Of a stretch of DNA of 40,397 nucleotides, positions 10,486 to 19,740 are shown piece after piece; positions within the stretch are counted from its first letter, which is position 1; each line of letters opens with the position of its first letter. Under the pieces are notes generated by a model. That model did no database searches and was not told the DNA's origin. It saw only the letters and a list, made by a program, of their open reading frames with translations. The DNA is from Diphasiastrum complanatum (taxonomy: Eukaryota; Streptophyta; Lycopodiopsida; Lycopodiales; Lycopodiaceae), in NCBI GenBank assembly GCA_029204225.1, contig MU835278.1:1-40397 (forward strand). The letters run 5' to 3'. Made by a program: the position numbers and the translations under genes.

Positions 10486-11271
10486 GTGAGTTTCTCTGCT
10501 TTGTTCTCAGCAGTTGTTTCCTGCATTTTATTTTGTTTTGAGCTATACTTGCAATTGCTTCTTCCTGCATAATGGAGCCGGATTCTTATGCACTATTTGC
10601 CAATGAAGCCACGTTCAATCCAAAAGAGCAGGCAACTTGTTTCTTAAAAATAAGACATGAATTTGATTTGTCAAGACATTCTCAAGTGGAAAGAAGCACG
10701 ATATTGTTGTGACATTATATGTAAGTCATTGTAAATACATATGTATCAACAAATATTCTGCCTTATTTCAATGTCATAAGGCAATATTTCTCTTAGAATG
10801 ATTTAAAAGCTTATGAGCATTTAGCTGATTACCTTACTCAAACAAAAATTTTCATATTTCAATTACTTACGATTAATATAGCTTGTAAATTAGTCACCTC
10901 CAACAATTGTGTTGATAACATTTCATGTTAAAAGTAAATGTGCTGGGAATCAAGTCTGTAATTCAGATTGTTCAAAAGCAATCTTGTGTCAAAGGGAAAG
11001 TTGAATTCAACTTTCACAGTTTCTGATCCATTGATCTAGGCTAAATCTTTTGGCCTAATTGGAAGTTCCTAGTGGCAAGCTTCTCTGAAGACATGTTTAC
11101 TTAGGGGAAAGTGTTTTGACAAGTCTGGCAACAAGGATTATGTATTCATCATAAATGCTTGTAAATTTAGGAGCTTAAACCAGGATGCTAAACTGTTTTG
11201 AGAAAGTGTAATGCTTTTAGTGTGTCTTTTGCATTCTATTGCTCTATAACCTGTTATTTCTTTTCTGACAG

Positions 11272-11493
11272 GCAGCAGTTCGTACGGTTGTGACAGATGT
11301 GATCCTACCCTTACTCAATTTTAATCTAAGAAAAGGATTTCCTCTTCCAATCATTCCATCCGTGGAGTTACAAGCTGCAGATATTAGATACGGGAACAGC
11401 TTTCTGTTAGTATGCACAGATGTACATTACACAAATGATCTTACCTTCGTATTAGTTATTGAAAAGTTAACCAACTTGTTGATAAGTTCGTAA
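11272..11493 (+). CDS. BPI/LBP-family protein, last recognised exon
   Basis: Acceptor TTTTCTGACAG (AG at 11270-11271) opens a frame reading AAVRTVVTDVILPLLNFNLR, KGFPLPIIPSVELQAADIRY and GNSFLLVCTDVHYTN, then a less conserved tail to TAA at 11491-11493. The KGFPLPI...L..A.I...N..L.VC.D segment is the C-terminal end of BPI/LBP-like proteins, a membrane- and lipid-associated barrel. The tail after VHYTN may be genuine or may be intron read-through if a final exon exists downstream. Length and position fit the 3' end of the gene. Confidence 0.85.
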   Translation, partial: AAVRTVVTDVILPLLNFNLRKGFPLPIIPSVELQAADIRYGNSFLLVCTDVHYTNDLTFVLVIEKLTNLLISS

Positions 11494-12000
11494 GCTTGTC
11501 CGTTAATCAAAACTTAGCCCACAAAAGTTGTGGTATTGTATTCTTGTTGTATGAATAACAGCTTGATCACAATTTGAGGTGTATCACCACTCAAAAGTTT
11601 TCTATTGGTGGATCGTGGTCTGATAGGTATCTTCTTGAATCACCTGTTCCTCTTTTTCAGATTGATGTGTATGCTTTTGTTACAGCAGCAGTTCCACTAG
11701 ATAACAAGCCTCTAATTGATGAAAATGTCTAAGGTATGTTATAAGGATTTTCTTAAGAAGGTTAAGAAGATTTATAGTAGGTTGAAAAGATGAGTCATAC
11801 GTACACATTTAATAATCTGAAAATCAGGAGAATGTGTAGTATATACCTTGGCCATCTTCTGTATATGTGGCATTTACAATCAAACTTGTAAATACATGAG
11901 GAATAGATGAAGATGAGGGCCGAAGTAGAAGAAGAGCGTAGCCCAGATATCTTTATAAAATAGAATATAAGAGTTTAAACTCCCTGAGCATACTTACGTA
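11494..12000. other. Downstream / 3' UTR region of the BPI/LBP gene
   Basis: AT-rich sequence after the stop codon. Possible 3' UTR, but no single polyadenylation site can be chosen by eye. It ends with CTTACGTA, the left target duplication of the MITE. Confidence 0.4.
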
Positions 12001-12098
12001 CATAGATGCACTGCGTTTCTGAAACGCGTTTCAGAATCGTGTTCAGAAACGCGGTTCAGAAACGCGTTTCTGAAAAATACAAAAAAATTCTAGAAACG

Positions 12099-12102
<4 letters not shown>

Positions 12103-12143
<41 letters not shown>
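12103..12143. repeat. (TA)n microsatellite inside the MITE
   Basis: About 20 uninterrupted TA units. Such a tract is self-complementary and could extrude as a hairpin. Confidence 0.95.
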
Positions 12144-12147
<4 letters not shown>

Positions 12148-12389
12148 GCTTTTTTATGGGCAGTATGGGTATCAGATGAAAGCTCTAATTAAGAGCATAA
12201 TTACTGTGTAGTTTGTCGACTGTTTCGGGTGCAGGATGGTCCAGTTCAGGTGCATTAGTCCATGTTGGGTTTTGTCAAGGATAAAAATTCAAAACTAACC
12301 TCTAGCCTGTCTCTTACGATCACAGATGGTCCCAGTAAGTGTGTTTTCGCTCAGGGAGTTGGAAGGCCAAGTCATGAAGAGGCCTTACC

Positions 12390-12490
12390 GTCGGGGCCGG
12401 GTTCTACCGGTAGCCCCCGGACCCTGCCGTTGGGGGGCGTTGCCTTCCAAACCCCCCACCGGGGGGCTATCACCCCCCGAACCCCCTGAG
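12390..12490. repeat. G/C-rich self-complementary block
   Basis: In otherwise AT-rich DNA this block alternates runs of five to six C and G (GTAGCCCCCGG, TTGGGGGGCG, AACCCCCCACCGGGGGGC, CACCCCCCGAACCCCC). It can pair with itself and also carries G-runs compatible with a G-quadruplex. It lies in the middle of the MITE. Confidence 0.7.
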
Positions 12491-12705
12491 CATTTATTGA
12501 AAACCAGAGCAAATAACAACCAAAATAGCTATTGAAAATAAGATCTGTTTGTGCCCCATCTACTGCACTTCTGAGAGGCAAAACACTGGTTTGACCATTG
12601 ATCCCCTAAAAAAATTCAGCCATAAGCTATTATTCCAAAAAAATAAAATAAAAATATTGCGATTTTGGGAGAAGAAACGCGTTTCTGTGCATCTATGCTT
12701 ACATA

Positions 12706-12937
12706 GAGTGTTTCCACCTGGTTTAGATCAACAATTTCGAAATCGAATGAATCGGCATGAATAATGGTTCAGAACCACATCCCAAAAGAATTGACAAGAA
12801 ATTATTATGCAAATATTTATGGATCTAATGCTAAAATATATGTCGTGCAATATGCATAATGTCTACAATGTTTCTAAAACCTTATAAATATCCGATTGAT
12901 CGTAGACGAGTATCCACAGGAGTCATCCCATGAAACT
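12706..12937. other. Short noncoding interval continuing into R1
   Basis: Sequence between the MITE and the long direct repeat R1. A segment at about 12906-12934 (GACGAGTATCCACAGGAGTC) resembles one inside R1 at about 13060-13085 (TACGAGTACCCACAGGGGGA), so this flank and R1 probably belong to one pre-existing locus. Confidence 0.4.
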
Positions 12938-13148
12938 ATCGTTTGACCAACCAAGTACATCGCTTGATATTGATCGAATGTCCATGAATGATGGAGGCAC
13001 AAGCCCATATGAACCCATCAACGATGATGAGAGCTTAGGATCTTCTAGCAATATAGCATACGAGTACCCACAGGGGGAGTCCCATGAAACTACTAGCTTG
13101 TATTTGGCGGATCCTGTACATGATACATTGTTGTTTGTGGAAAGCTGA
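12930..13148 (+). other. Open frame in R1, unrecognised
   Basis: A 72-codon frame (contains DRMSMNDGGTSPYEPINDDE and YEYPQGESHETTSLYLADPV) that is also free of stops in the R2 copy, with several amino-acid changes (for example Asp to Asn). I do not recognise a family. It could be a piece of a host exon that was duplicated, or chance. Confidence 0.25.
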
Positions 13149-13422
13149 AGCCTACCGAAACCATATTAGTGTTCACATAGTGCACATGACAATGTTGAAT
13201 GGACAAACTTTACAAATAAGCCATCTTCCAGCTTCCACTTAACATTGTAATCTATGTTATGCTATCATCAAACTTCCATCACATAGTACACTAGTTAAAC
13301 ATTTGAATACTAATCAAAACATTGAAAATCAAAACAAAAAAAAAAATCCTTTTTTTTTTTAATTCAAATCAATCTTGAACGATTCGTATCACAATTCATG
13401 CAAACACTACTTACATAGGTAA
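12938..13422. repeat. Long direct repeat R1 flanking gypsy A copy 2
   Basis: About 485 bp starting ATCGTTTGACCAACC and ending TTACATAGGTAA, directly against the outer end of the left LTR (AGTTACG at 13423). It is repeated in the same orientation at 23687-24178, directly against the outer end of the right LTR. The two differ by scattered substitutions and a homopolymer-length change; by eye the divergence is a few percent, similar to that between the two LTRs. Confidence 0.9.
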
Positions 13423-13865
13423 AGTTACGAATAAAGCCACAGCTGATCTAAAGCTAAGCTATGAAAGCATCACATAAGCAAGACTTAAGCTATGAAAGTA
13501 GCACATAAGCAAGACTTAACCCTAGAAAGCAGGAAAGAGAGAGATTAAGGAGACTAAAGAGAGAGATCAATATCATCAATTGAATAACAAATGACACAAT
13601 TTCCTTACTTATAGCCAATAGGAAGCCCTAAAAGGAAGCTTCCGGTGGCTAGGGCCCAACTGGGAGGGAAAATAGTGCGTCCTCCAAAAAGGCCCCCACT
13701 CTGCAGTAATATGTCCAAATGGCCTAATAATGAATAATAAGGCTAAAGGCTAACCATATAGTCTAAGTGTCACTAATGAATAAAAAAGGGCCCAAGGCCT
13801 GCTTATGCATAAAGTAAAGTAAATGTAAATGGACGCGGCGAATGTAATGAGCCGAGTCCATAACT
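13423..13865 (-). repeat. gypsy A 3' LTR, copy 2 (443 bp)
   Basis: Same length as the other two gypsy A LTRs. On the minus strand it runs AGTTATGGACTCGGC ... TTTATTCGTAACT and is preceded by the purine run AGGGAG. No internal length changes relative to the 5' LTR were noticed. Confidence 0.9.
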
Positions 13866-13912
13866 CTCCCTGGCACAAAAAAAATAGACCCAACTTCCGA
13901 AAAGAAACTGGA

Positions 13913-14440
13913 TCAAATAGCAGCAAGCCCTGGTGCATCAACAACTAGAAGAACATCTGATGTAGAGGAATCAACAAGTGCAGCAAGAGCACGAGCCTGA
14001 TCCGCAAGTGATGGTGTATGATAAAAGACGTCAATAGGCTCCCATGTGGCCTCCTCAATAGGACGACCATCCCACTGGACGAAAAACTGAATCTGTCGGC
14101 GGCGTCGACTATGGTATAGATGAACCTATAATATAGCAGCAGGGAAAAATGGAAATAACTCTAGAGCAGTAGGAAACTCAGCATCACAAGGAGCGTCATC
14201 CTCAATAGCAGCACGTAATAAACTGACATGGAATACATCACAAGCGCGTGCGGAAGCAGGAAGCTGTAAGCGATATGTAACTGGACTAAGAACCTCCAAA
14301 ATGCGATAAAGCCCATAATAATGTGGTGCAAGCTTCTCAATAGAAGCATGGCCCTGGACAAAATGATGACGTGCAAACGTAGGCGTAGATAAACCATATC
14401 TCCAAGTCGAAACTCAACATGGCAGCGGTGACGATCAACT
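13913..14440 (-). pseudogene. gypsy A integrase C-terminal domain and chromodomain, copy 2
   Basis: Minus-strand frame after a frameshift near 14440: CHVEFRLGDMVYLRLR, then a segment like EKLAPHYYGLYRILEVLSPV (the GPY/F-type module of Ty3 integrases, with YYG-LYRI), TYRLQLPASARACDVFHVSL, and finally RQIQFFVQWDGRPIEEATWE ending at a stop at 13915-13913. The chromodomain core WDG...ATWEP is intact. This is the usual end of a chromovirus pol. Part of the frame is damaged in the middle. Confidence 0.8.
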
Positions 14441-14445
14441 GAGGT

Positions 14446-14800
14446 CTAATAATGCTGCTGAACATGCTGTAAATGAGAACTGGCCTGGGTGATAAGCTCT
14501 CGAGCACCTGATAGAAAAGATGCAAGTGTGACAGGTGTATCCTCAGGAGGGAGAGGAATGCCAGGTAAAAGAGGTGCATAGCCATGAGATAAAAAAAATG
14601 GTGAGACACCTGTGCTAGTACTAACAGAGCTATTATAGCTATACTCTGTTAAACATAAATGATCCCAATCCTTCCCAGAAGGAGTAACAAAATGGCGTAA
14701 ATAATCCTCAAGGATCCTGTTAAGGACCTCAGACTGCCCATCAGAAGTAGAATGATCAAGCAGCAACCAGGAATGCCAAGGTATCCGTAATGCCCAAGAT
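14446..14800 (-). pseudogene. gypsy A integrase C-terminal half of the core, copy 2
   Basis: Reads WHSWLLLDHSTSDGQSEVLN, then RILEDYLRHFV, WDHLCLTEYSYNSSVSTSTG and VSPFFLSHGYAPLLP. The STSDGQSEVLNR...YL segment includes the catalytic Glu region of Ty3 integrases (usually H-PQTDGQTE), and the YNSS...TG.SPF segment is the end of the catalytic core. The zinc-binding HHCC part and the first two catalytic Asp residues are not present: the frame runs directly upstream into the Trp-rich sequence. Confidence 0.85.
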
Positions 14801-16200
14801 AGTAGAGGATCAGCCCAAAAGATAGGGACATCATACCAAGGTATTCAAAAAGCCTGAGAAGGTAGAACTGCATCAACAACATGAAGCCAATAAGGAAACT
14901 GGAAAAGAGATGGACACTCATCGCGAATAGCCGCATCATACACGTAACCATCAACCATATGTGCAAACTCAGTGATATAGGTGCCCAAGAAAAGATAGCA
15001 GCATCGAAAGATCAACACCAAGGAGTAGGAACATAAGCAGGATGACAGACACGCTGTAATAGCATGGAAAAGCAAGCGATATGCCAGGAAACATTAAAGA
15101 GACCATCCTGACAAAGGATAGCTAAAATGGAGAAACGTGCACCAGCATGGTCAAAGGCCCAAGGTATCCATAAGGCCCATGAATGAGAAGTAGCAATGGC
15201 ACACAATACCTTCAAGGCCCCTATCACGAGAAGAGCAGCATGCCAAAAGCTCCAGAAGGTCCAAGAAATCAATGCATCATCTAAAAAAGCATGATGCATA
15301 AAAACAATAGCAACACATCTAGAAATAGTAGAGGCCTCAACTGAAAAACTGTAGCCAAAACTCATCCAGAAAGACCTCATATGGACATACCAATCCATCA
15401 TAGGATACACCAAAAACGGATGGAGAATTGGATGACCCATCGGAACTGGCCGCAAGTGTAATCCCAAAGTACACACCAGGCGCACAAGTGAGGAATAGAA
15501 GAAATGCACTGGAACGAGGAACAAGATCCCCATCATCAGTAGCAAGCATCAGATCAATATCCATGTGTAGCTGGGAATGAGTATCAAAGCACATATGAGC
15601 AATACTGAAGTATATGGCGGCAACATCCCCACAAACTATCCAAGAGAGGAGAAGGAACTCTCTCAAGGGCCTCTGATGGTCTCGGAAAACCAGAACAAAG
15701 TGGCAACTCAACATCAGAGACCAAGCGATATGGAGCAACCTGAAATGACGGGGAATATGAAGATCACCTGGACAAATAGTAGCTAGAAAGGAGGCAATAA
15801 CCCAAGCCATCAGGATATGCCAAGCCTGACAATGAGCAACAATCCAAGAAACAGATAGAGAGCCACATGCAGAATCATAGAGATATCCGCACCATAGGCG
15901 ATTAGTAATATGGAAAAACCAGCACCAATCAATAGGTCCAAATGGAAACCAAGCTATACGTAATAACCAGGAATGCCATATATCCACAGCATCGGCATGG
16001 ACTGCAGCAAACCTATATGTAGAAACACAAGGAGACTGAAGGATGCCCGTATACTCATCTAGAAAGATCCCAGCATATAAATACCGTTGATAAGTAATAG
16101 TGATCATCTGGAAAATATTCTCAGATGGAAAATGTGTAACCAAAGGCGCATGAATCATGTAAGGAACTGTAGAAATATCATGAGGCGGTTCACAAACGTC
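14770..16200 (-). pseudogene. Unrecognised Trp/His/Cys-rich frame in gypsy A (copy 2)
   Basis: Counterpart of 6101-7615. Minus-strand frame open from 16158 to 15337, then a frameshift, an open stretch in another frame (to about 15012), and back to the first frame from about 15075 down to a TGA at 14845-14847 that is TGG in copy 1. It then reads IPWHSWLLLDHST and continues without a break into the integrase C-terminal half at about 14766, in the same frame. Segments such as DIWHSWLLRIAWFPF, HILMAWVIAS and WALWIPWAFDHAG are shared with copy 1. No RT, RNase H or zinc-binding motif. Confidence 0.55.
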
Positions 16201-16700
16201 AAGCAGAGATCCATGGAGTAAAGCGAAAGAAGATACAACCTAATCACCAATAGCGAGGGAACCATCAAACGTGGACCCATGAAGAACCCCATAGAAATTA
16301 GCAGGAACATCGGCCATAACAGACTCAAGAGATGGAGATATAGAGACCAATGAAGAAGATACTGCACCAACCACCGAACTAGGAGGGCTATCTGAGGTAT
16401 GCACAAAAGCAATAGTAGAAATACCACCAAGGTATATGGCCTGAGGAAGAGGACCCACGGATGGTGAAAGTGAAGCAGCAACTGATGTACTCTGAATGGA
16501 AAGAAGAGCTGCATCTTGAGCCTTTGGCAGGCTACACATAAACTGCTTCCCGGTAACCAACTGATAGTCACCCTGGGAATCATTACCAGCAAGTAAATGA
16601 TGCTGACCAGCATGAGTAAAGGAAAGTGTCTACTGAGAGAGATCCATAGCAACAATACCAAGTGAAGAGAACAATTGTATGCCATATGGAGATCTACTGG
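16200..16700 (-). pseudogene. gypsy A post-protease region, copy 2, with protease deletion
   Basis: Reads MVTGKQFMCSLPKAQ and SISPSLESVMADVPANFYGV, matching copy 1 downstream of its protease. Near 16683 the sequence passes directly from VDLHMAY (end of the acidic spacer) to the segment after the protease, so about 430 bp including the whole protease are missing relative to copy 1. The Ser-rich stretch here precedes the Trp-rich frame and is in another phase. Confidence 0.6.
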
Positions 16701-16759
16701 AGTAGCCAAAGCATCTGAAATCGTAGACCCATGAATAATATCAAATTAAGGAGCATAGG

Positions 16760-17639
16760 CGACAATATCTATAGCATGATGCTCAAGAACACGAGTAGCA
16801 TCAAAGTACTCAACAACAATATCAAGGCATGGAACAGCATCATCAATAGTATCATAGCATGCTATATCAGTATCAAGGACCATATCAGCCGCAATCTATA
16901 TATGTGAATCAGCATCAATAGGAACCTGTATATGTGACTCTGACTCACTATGAGATACAATGATGAGCTCAGGTAGATCAATAACTATCTCAAGTAAATC
17001 AGACAACTTTCTCAAACTGTGTGATATAGGATCCTGAAGGTCAGCAAACTCTACAAACGTGTAACGTCGAACAAAAGTAGGGCGAGGGGTCGGAGGACGA
17101 GGAGACGAAGGGACAATGCAAGGAGCTGGAACTGAAGGGGCAGGTGTAGGGGTGGACATAGCAGGAAAAGATGAAGCAGAAGGACGGGGTCGGGAGAAGC
17201 GGGAAGGAAGAGTGTCAGAGTACTTGTGCTGTAAAGTATTGGCAAGAGACATCGCCTCAACAAGTGTGGGAGGACGAAAGGAAGAAACATCGTAATATAA
17301 GACACCACGAAGCCCAGTAATATAACGAGAAATAAGCTCAGTGGCCGGTAGATTTGTGAAAAGATAAGAGAGCTCCATAAACTGATCTGTATAAAAAGCA
17401 AGGTCACTGGTCTGAGTGAGACTACGGAATGTATCACATTGGCGGTCGAGCCACTGAGGATCAATCATAGCATGATGAAGATCACGAAGAAAGGTATGCC
17501 ATATATGGAGCCCTTCCCGATCAGGATCAGCTCGATAAACTCGCCACCACGTGGCGGCGCATCCATCTAAGTATAAAGCAGCCAACTGGATCTTCTGAGG
17601 ATCAGTCTTAGGGTAGATCTGAAAATATGTGTCAAGCTT
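16760..17639 (-). pseudogene. gypsy A gag, distal part, copy 2
   Basis: Continues gag after the copia insertion: LAALYLDGCAATWWRVYRAD, then FYTDQFMELSYLFTNLPATE, ISRYITGLRGVLYYDVSSF and FVRRYTFVEFADLQDPISH, then the acidic spacer with SHIQV repeats. The WW pair lost in copy 1 is present here. There is again no CCHC knuckle after the VRRYT lead-in. The frame is open from about 17585 to 16896. Confidence 0.8.
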
Positions 17640-17644
17640 AGCAA
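17640..17644. other. Left target duplication (AGCAA) of the copia element
   Basis: AGCAA here and at 21739-21743. In the uninterrupted gag of copy 1 (reverse-complemented) the site reads TTAGCAAACC, so one AGCAA is the original. Confidence 0.85.
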
Positions 17645-17918
17645 AGTTAGAATTAAAGTAGAATCACTGTGCTACTGTTTTGTGGGTCCTATCAGTTGAT
17701 AAGGATCATTTGGCCTCGCCACAAGGCAAGTCGATGGAACACGCATCCCGCCAACGGCAACCTGGGTCATGCATGGGTTGCCTGAGTGAACAACTATATG
17801 TACAGTGTAATTTCATTTTGAGAAATAGAGTTGCTATGTGAGCTTGCTGGAGAGAGTGTTTTCTGTCTGTGTTACTATGTAGCATGATCTGTGTTCCTGT
17901 TCGAAGCAAATTCTAAGT
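17645..17918 (+). repeat. copia 5' LTR (274 bp)
   Basis: Runs AGTTAGAATTAAAG ... GCAAATTCTAAGT. The inner termini TTAGAAT and ATTCTAA are inverted repeats, as in many plant copia LTRs, but the outer dinucleotides are AG and GT, not TG and CA. The PBS starts at the next base. Confidence 0.88.
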
Positions 17919-17932
17919 TGGTATCAGAGCCA
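17919..17932 (+). other. Primer binding site, initiator tRNA-Met
   Basis: TGGTATCAGAGCCA directly after the LTR. It is complementary to the 3' end of plant initiator tRNA-Met, the standard primer of copia elements. Confidence 0.9.
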
Positions 17933-19244
17933 TACAGGGAGTGTACACAGTACAACATCGTCGTTAAAGAGAGCTTCAGGAGAATTGTCTTCTGAGAGTT
18001 CGGGGTTTACGGCGGGTTGAAGACGGAAGGAGAAACACTGGTGCAGAGAGTTTAGCACACAGAAGCTTGGTGTGCTTGAGACTGTGTGAGGATTCAGAGA
18101 GAAGGGTTGTCGGCTAAATCAGAACCTCAGCAAACGGAAATTTGAAATTCCGAAGCAGGCTATTTGGTGTTTGCAGTCAGTGTGCATTCAATCGGACACC
18201 GTTTGACAAACGGATTGAAGCATCAGACTCCTAGCAGAAGGGCGACCTCAGAGGAAGAGAATTGGCATGTCAAAGAACTATGAACAGGAAGCCAAGATCA
18301 GTTTTCTAAAAAAAATCCTGGTTTGGGGTTTGAAAGCATAAAATTGCAGTTATCTCTTTGTTTTGAATGGTTTTTGGAGCTGTACAAGCTTGTAGGAGGC
18401 CGCCCTGGAAAGATTAATCAGTGGGCAAACGGCCATGGACAACCACAGGCAGTGTAGAGCGCTGGATCGCGATTTACAGGTGTAGATAAACCCTGGCCAC
18501 CATAGTTTCAAGCAAGGAAGAGAAAAGCTTGGAGGAGAAAAGCCCGTAGACAGGTCGCGGGCAGTCGCGCGCCCTCACCCGAGTGGGTGCTCGGTGCACA
18601 AAGGGGTGTAGTGGCTGGAGGGTAGTGCATCATCGCGCCAAAAGAATCTCCTCCATCAGATTGTGAGGAAGATGAATACACGATGGGGATTGCGAGCAAT
18701 GTGGGCCATCGGATCTTGATAAGCCATTAGGTCTCCTTAAATCCATGGGAAACTTCAATAGAAGGGGCTGAAGGGCATTTGACCATTCAACTTCACTAAA
18801 AATTTTCAAGCTGAAATTGGAGTTGGGACCCTTCACAAGTGAAAGGTGAAGTTTCTTCAAGCTGAAGAAACAGTTCGAAAACTAGAAAAGTCCCTATTTT
18901 TGGGTCTCTTATCCGTTTTGACCCAAACGAAAGGCTATAACCTCCAAACGAAGGGCACCCGGACTGTACCTGCAAGTATGGTACAACAAAATAAAGTGAT
19001 TGTTGTGGAAAAAGTGTTCGGAATGCACCAAAAGTGATTTCATCACTCCACTGAGCACGTAGTTGGGAGTTGACGACTGAGTGGATTTCGGAAGGCGACG
19101 CCGATTTGGCTTTCAAACTGGTGGAAAAGCGGCGAGTGGCCTGGTAAGGGAAAAAGTGCAGGTCATTATTTTCAACGTCTGACATCACTGTTGGCCTCGG
19201 CATACTGTTTTTGGCCTACGGTAGAAGTTTCAAGCAGTTTTGCG
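17933..19244 (+). other. copia leader, noncoding
   Basis: 1.3 kb between PBS and the first ATG that matches a gag start. No domain is recognisable in any frame; the antisense frames around 18630-19203 look accidental. It is less AT-rich than the surroundings. Long leaders usually hold the packaging signals. Confidence 0.5.
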
Positions 19245-19322
19245 ATGGCAAACATGGGAGAGTCCATTTTGAGTGAAAGTAGCAAATTGGACGAGATTTC
19301 CAACTATGAGACGCAAATTTGA
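19245..19322 (+). pseudogene. copia gag N-terminal stub
   Basis: ATG 19245 opens MANMGESILSESSKLDEISN and stops at TGA 19320-19322, 25 codons in all. The start looks like a genuine copia gag beginning, after which the sequence jumps to the integrase C-terminus (RRKFDVKAIKCIFLGY) in another frame. The join marks a large internal deletion. Confidence 0.55.
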
Positions 19323-19704
19323 TGTAAAAGCTATCAAGTGTATATTCCTAGGATATGATGATCATGTGAAGGGCTATAGATGTTTTGATCCAGTGGAAAA
19401 CAAAATCCATGTAAGTCGTGATGTTATCTTTGATGAATCCAAGATGTATGAAGACGAGGATGCTGAGAAGATAGATACATCCAGTGGGAAAGATGGTATA
19501 GTGAGGATACCACCTGATGATGATCCATTCATTGACCTTCCAAGTGATGAAAAAGAGGATACATCTCAAGATACTACTACTCAACCTCAAGAGACATGTT
19601 GGAGAGGTAGGGACAAACCTTTTGGTGCAAGAAGGATTGAAGTTGCAGGTGACAAACGCAAGGAGAAGGATGTACCATGGGATACATTTTCACTAGGAAG
19701 CTGA
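19310..19704 (+). pseudogene. copia integrase C-terminal segment
   Basis: Reads KFDVKAIKCIFLGYDDHVKG, YRCFDPVENKIHVSRDVIFD, the standard end of copia integrase (the KF.....C.FLGY....KGYR...P......SRDV.F module), then an acidic linker to TGA at 19704. The catalytic DDE core and zinc-binding domain are absent. The frame is open but has no proper start of its own. Confidence 0.85.
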
Positions 19705-19740
19705 TCACCTGACAGGAAGCTTCCTAACTGGTTTGAGAGA

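Larger units (their letters stand above)
12001..12697. mobile_element. hAT-like MITE (697 bp) with terminal inverted repeats
   Basis: The left end CATAGATGCAC is the exact reverse complement of the right end GTGCATCTATG. Flanks are CTTACGTA (11993-12000) and CTTACATA (12698-12705), an 8-bp direct duplication with one mismatch; 8-bp duplications are typical of hAT transposons. Inside each end are copies of GAAACGCGTTTC, a perfect 12-bp palindrome: three or more full or one-base-off copies at 12015-12074 and one at 12675-12686, placed like transposase-binding subterminal repeats. There is no transposase, so it is non-autonomous. The middle holds a (TA)n tract and a G/C-rich block at about 12390-12490. 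Confidence 0.75.

Noticed and set aside
18630-19203. Antisense frames in the copia leader
   Set aside because: No domain; position inside the leader makes chance the better explanation.
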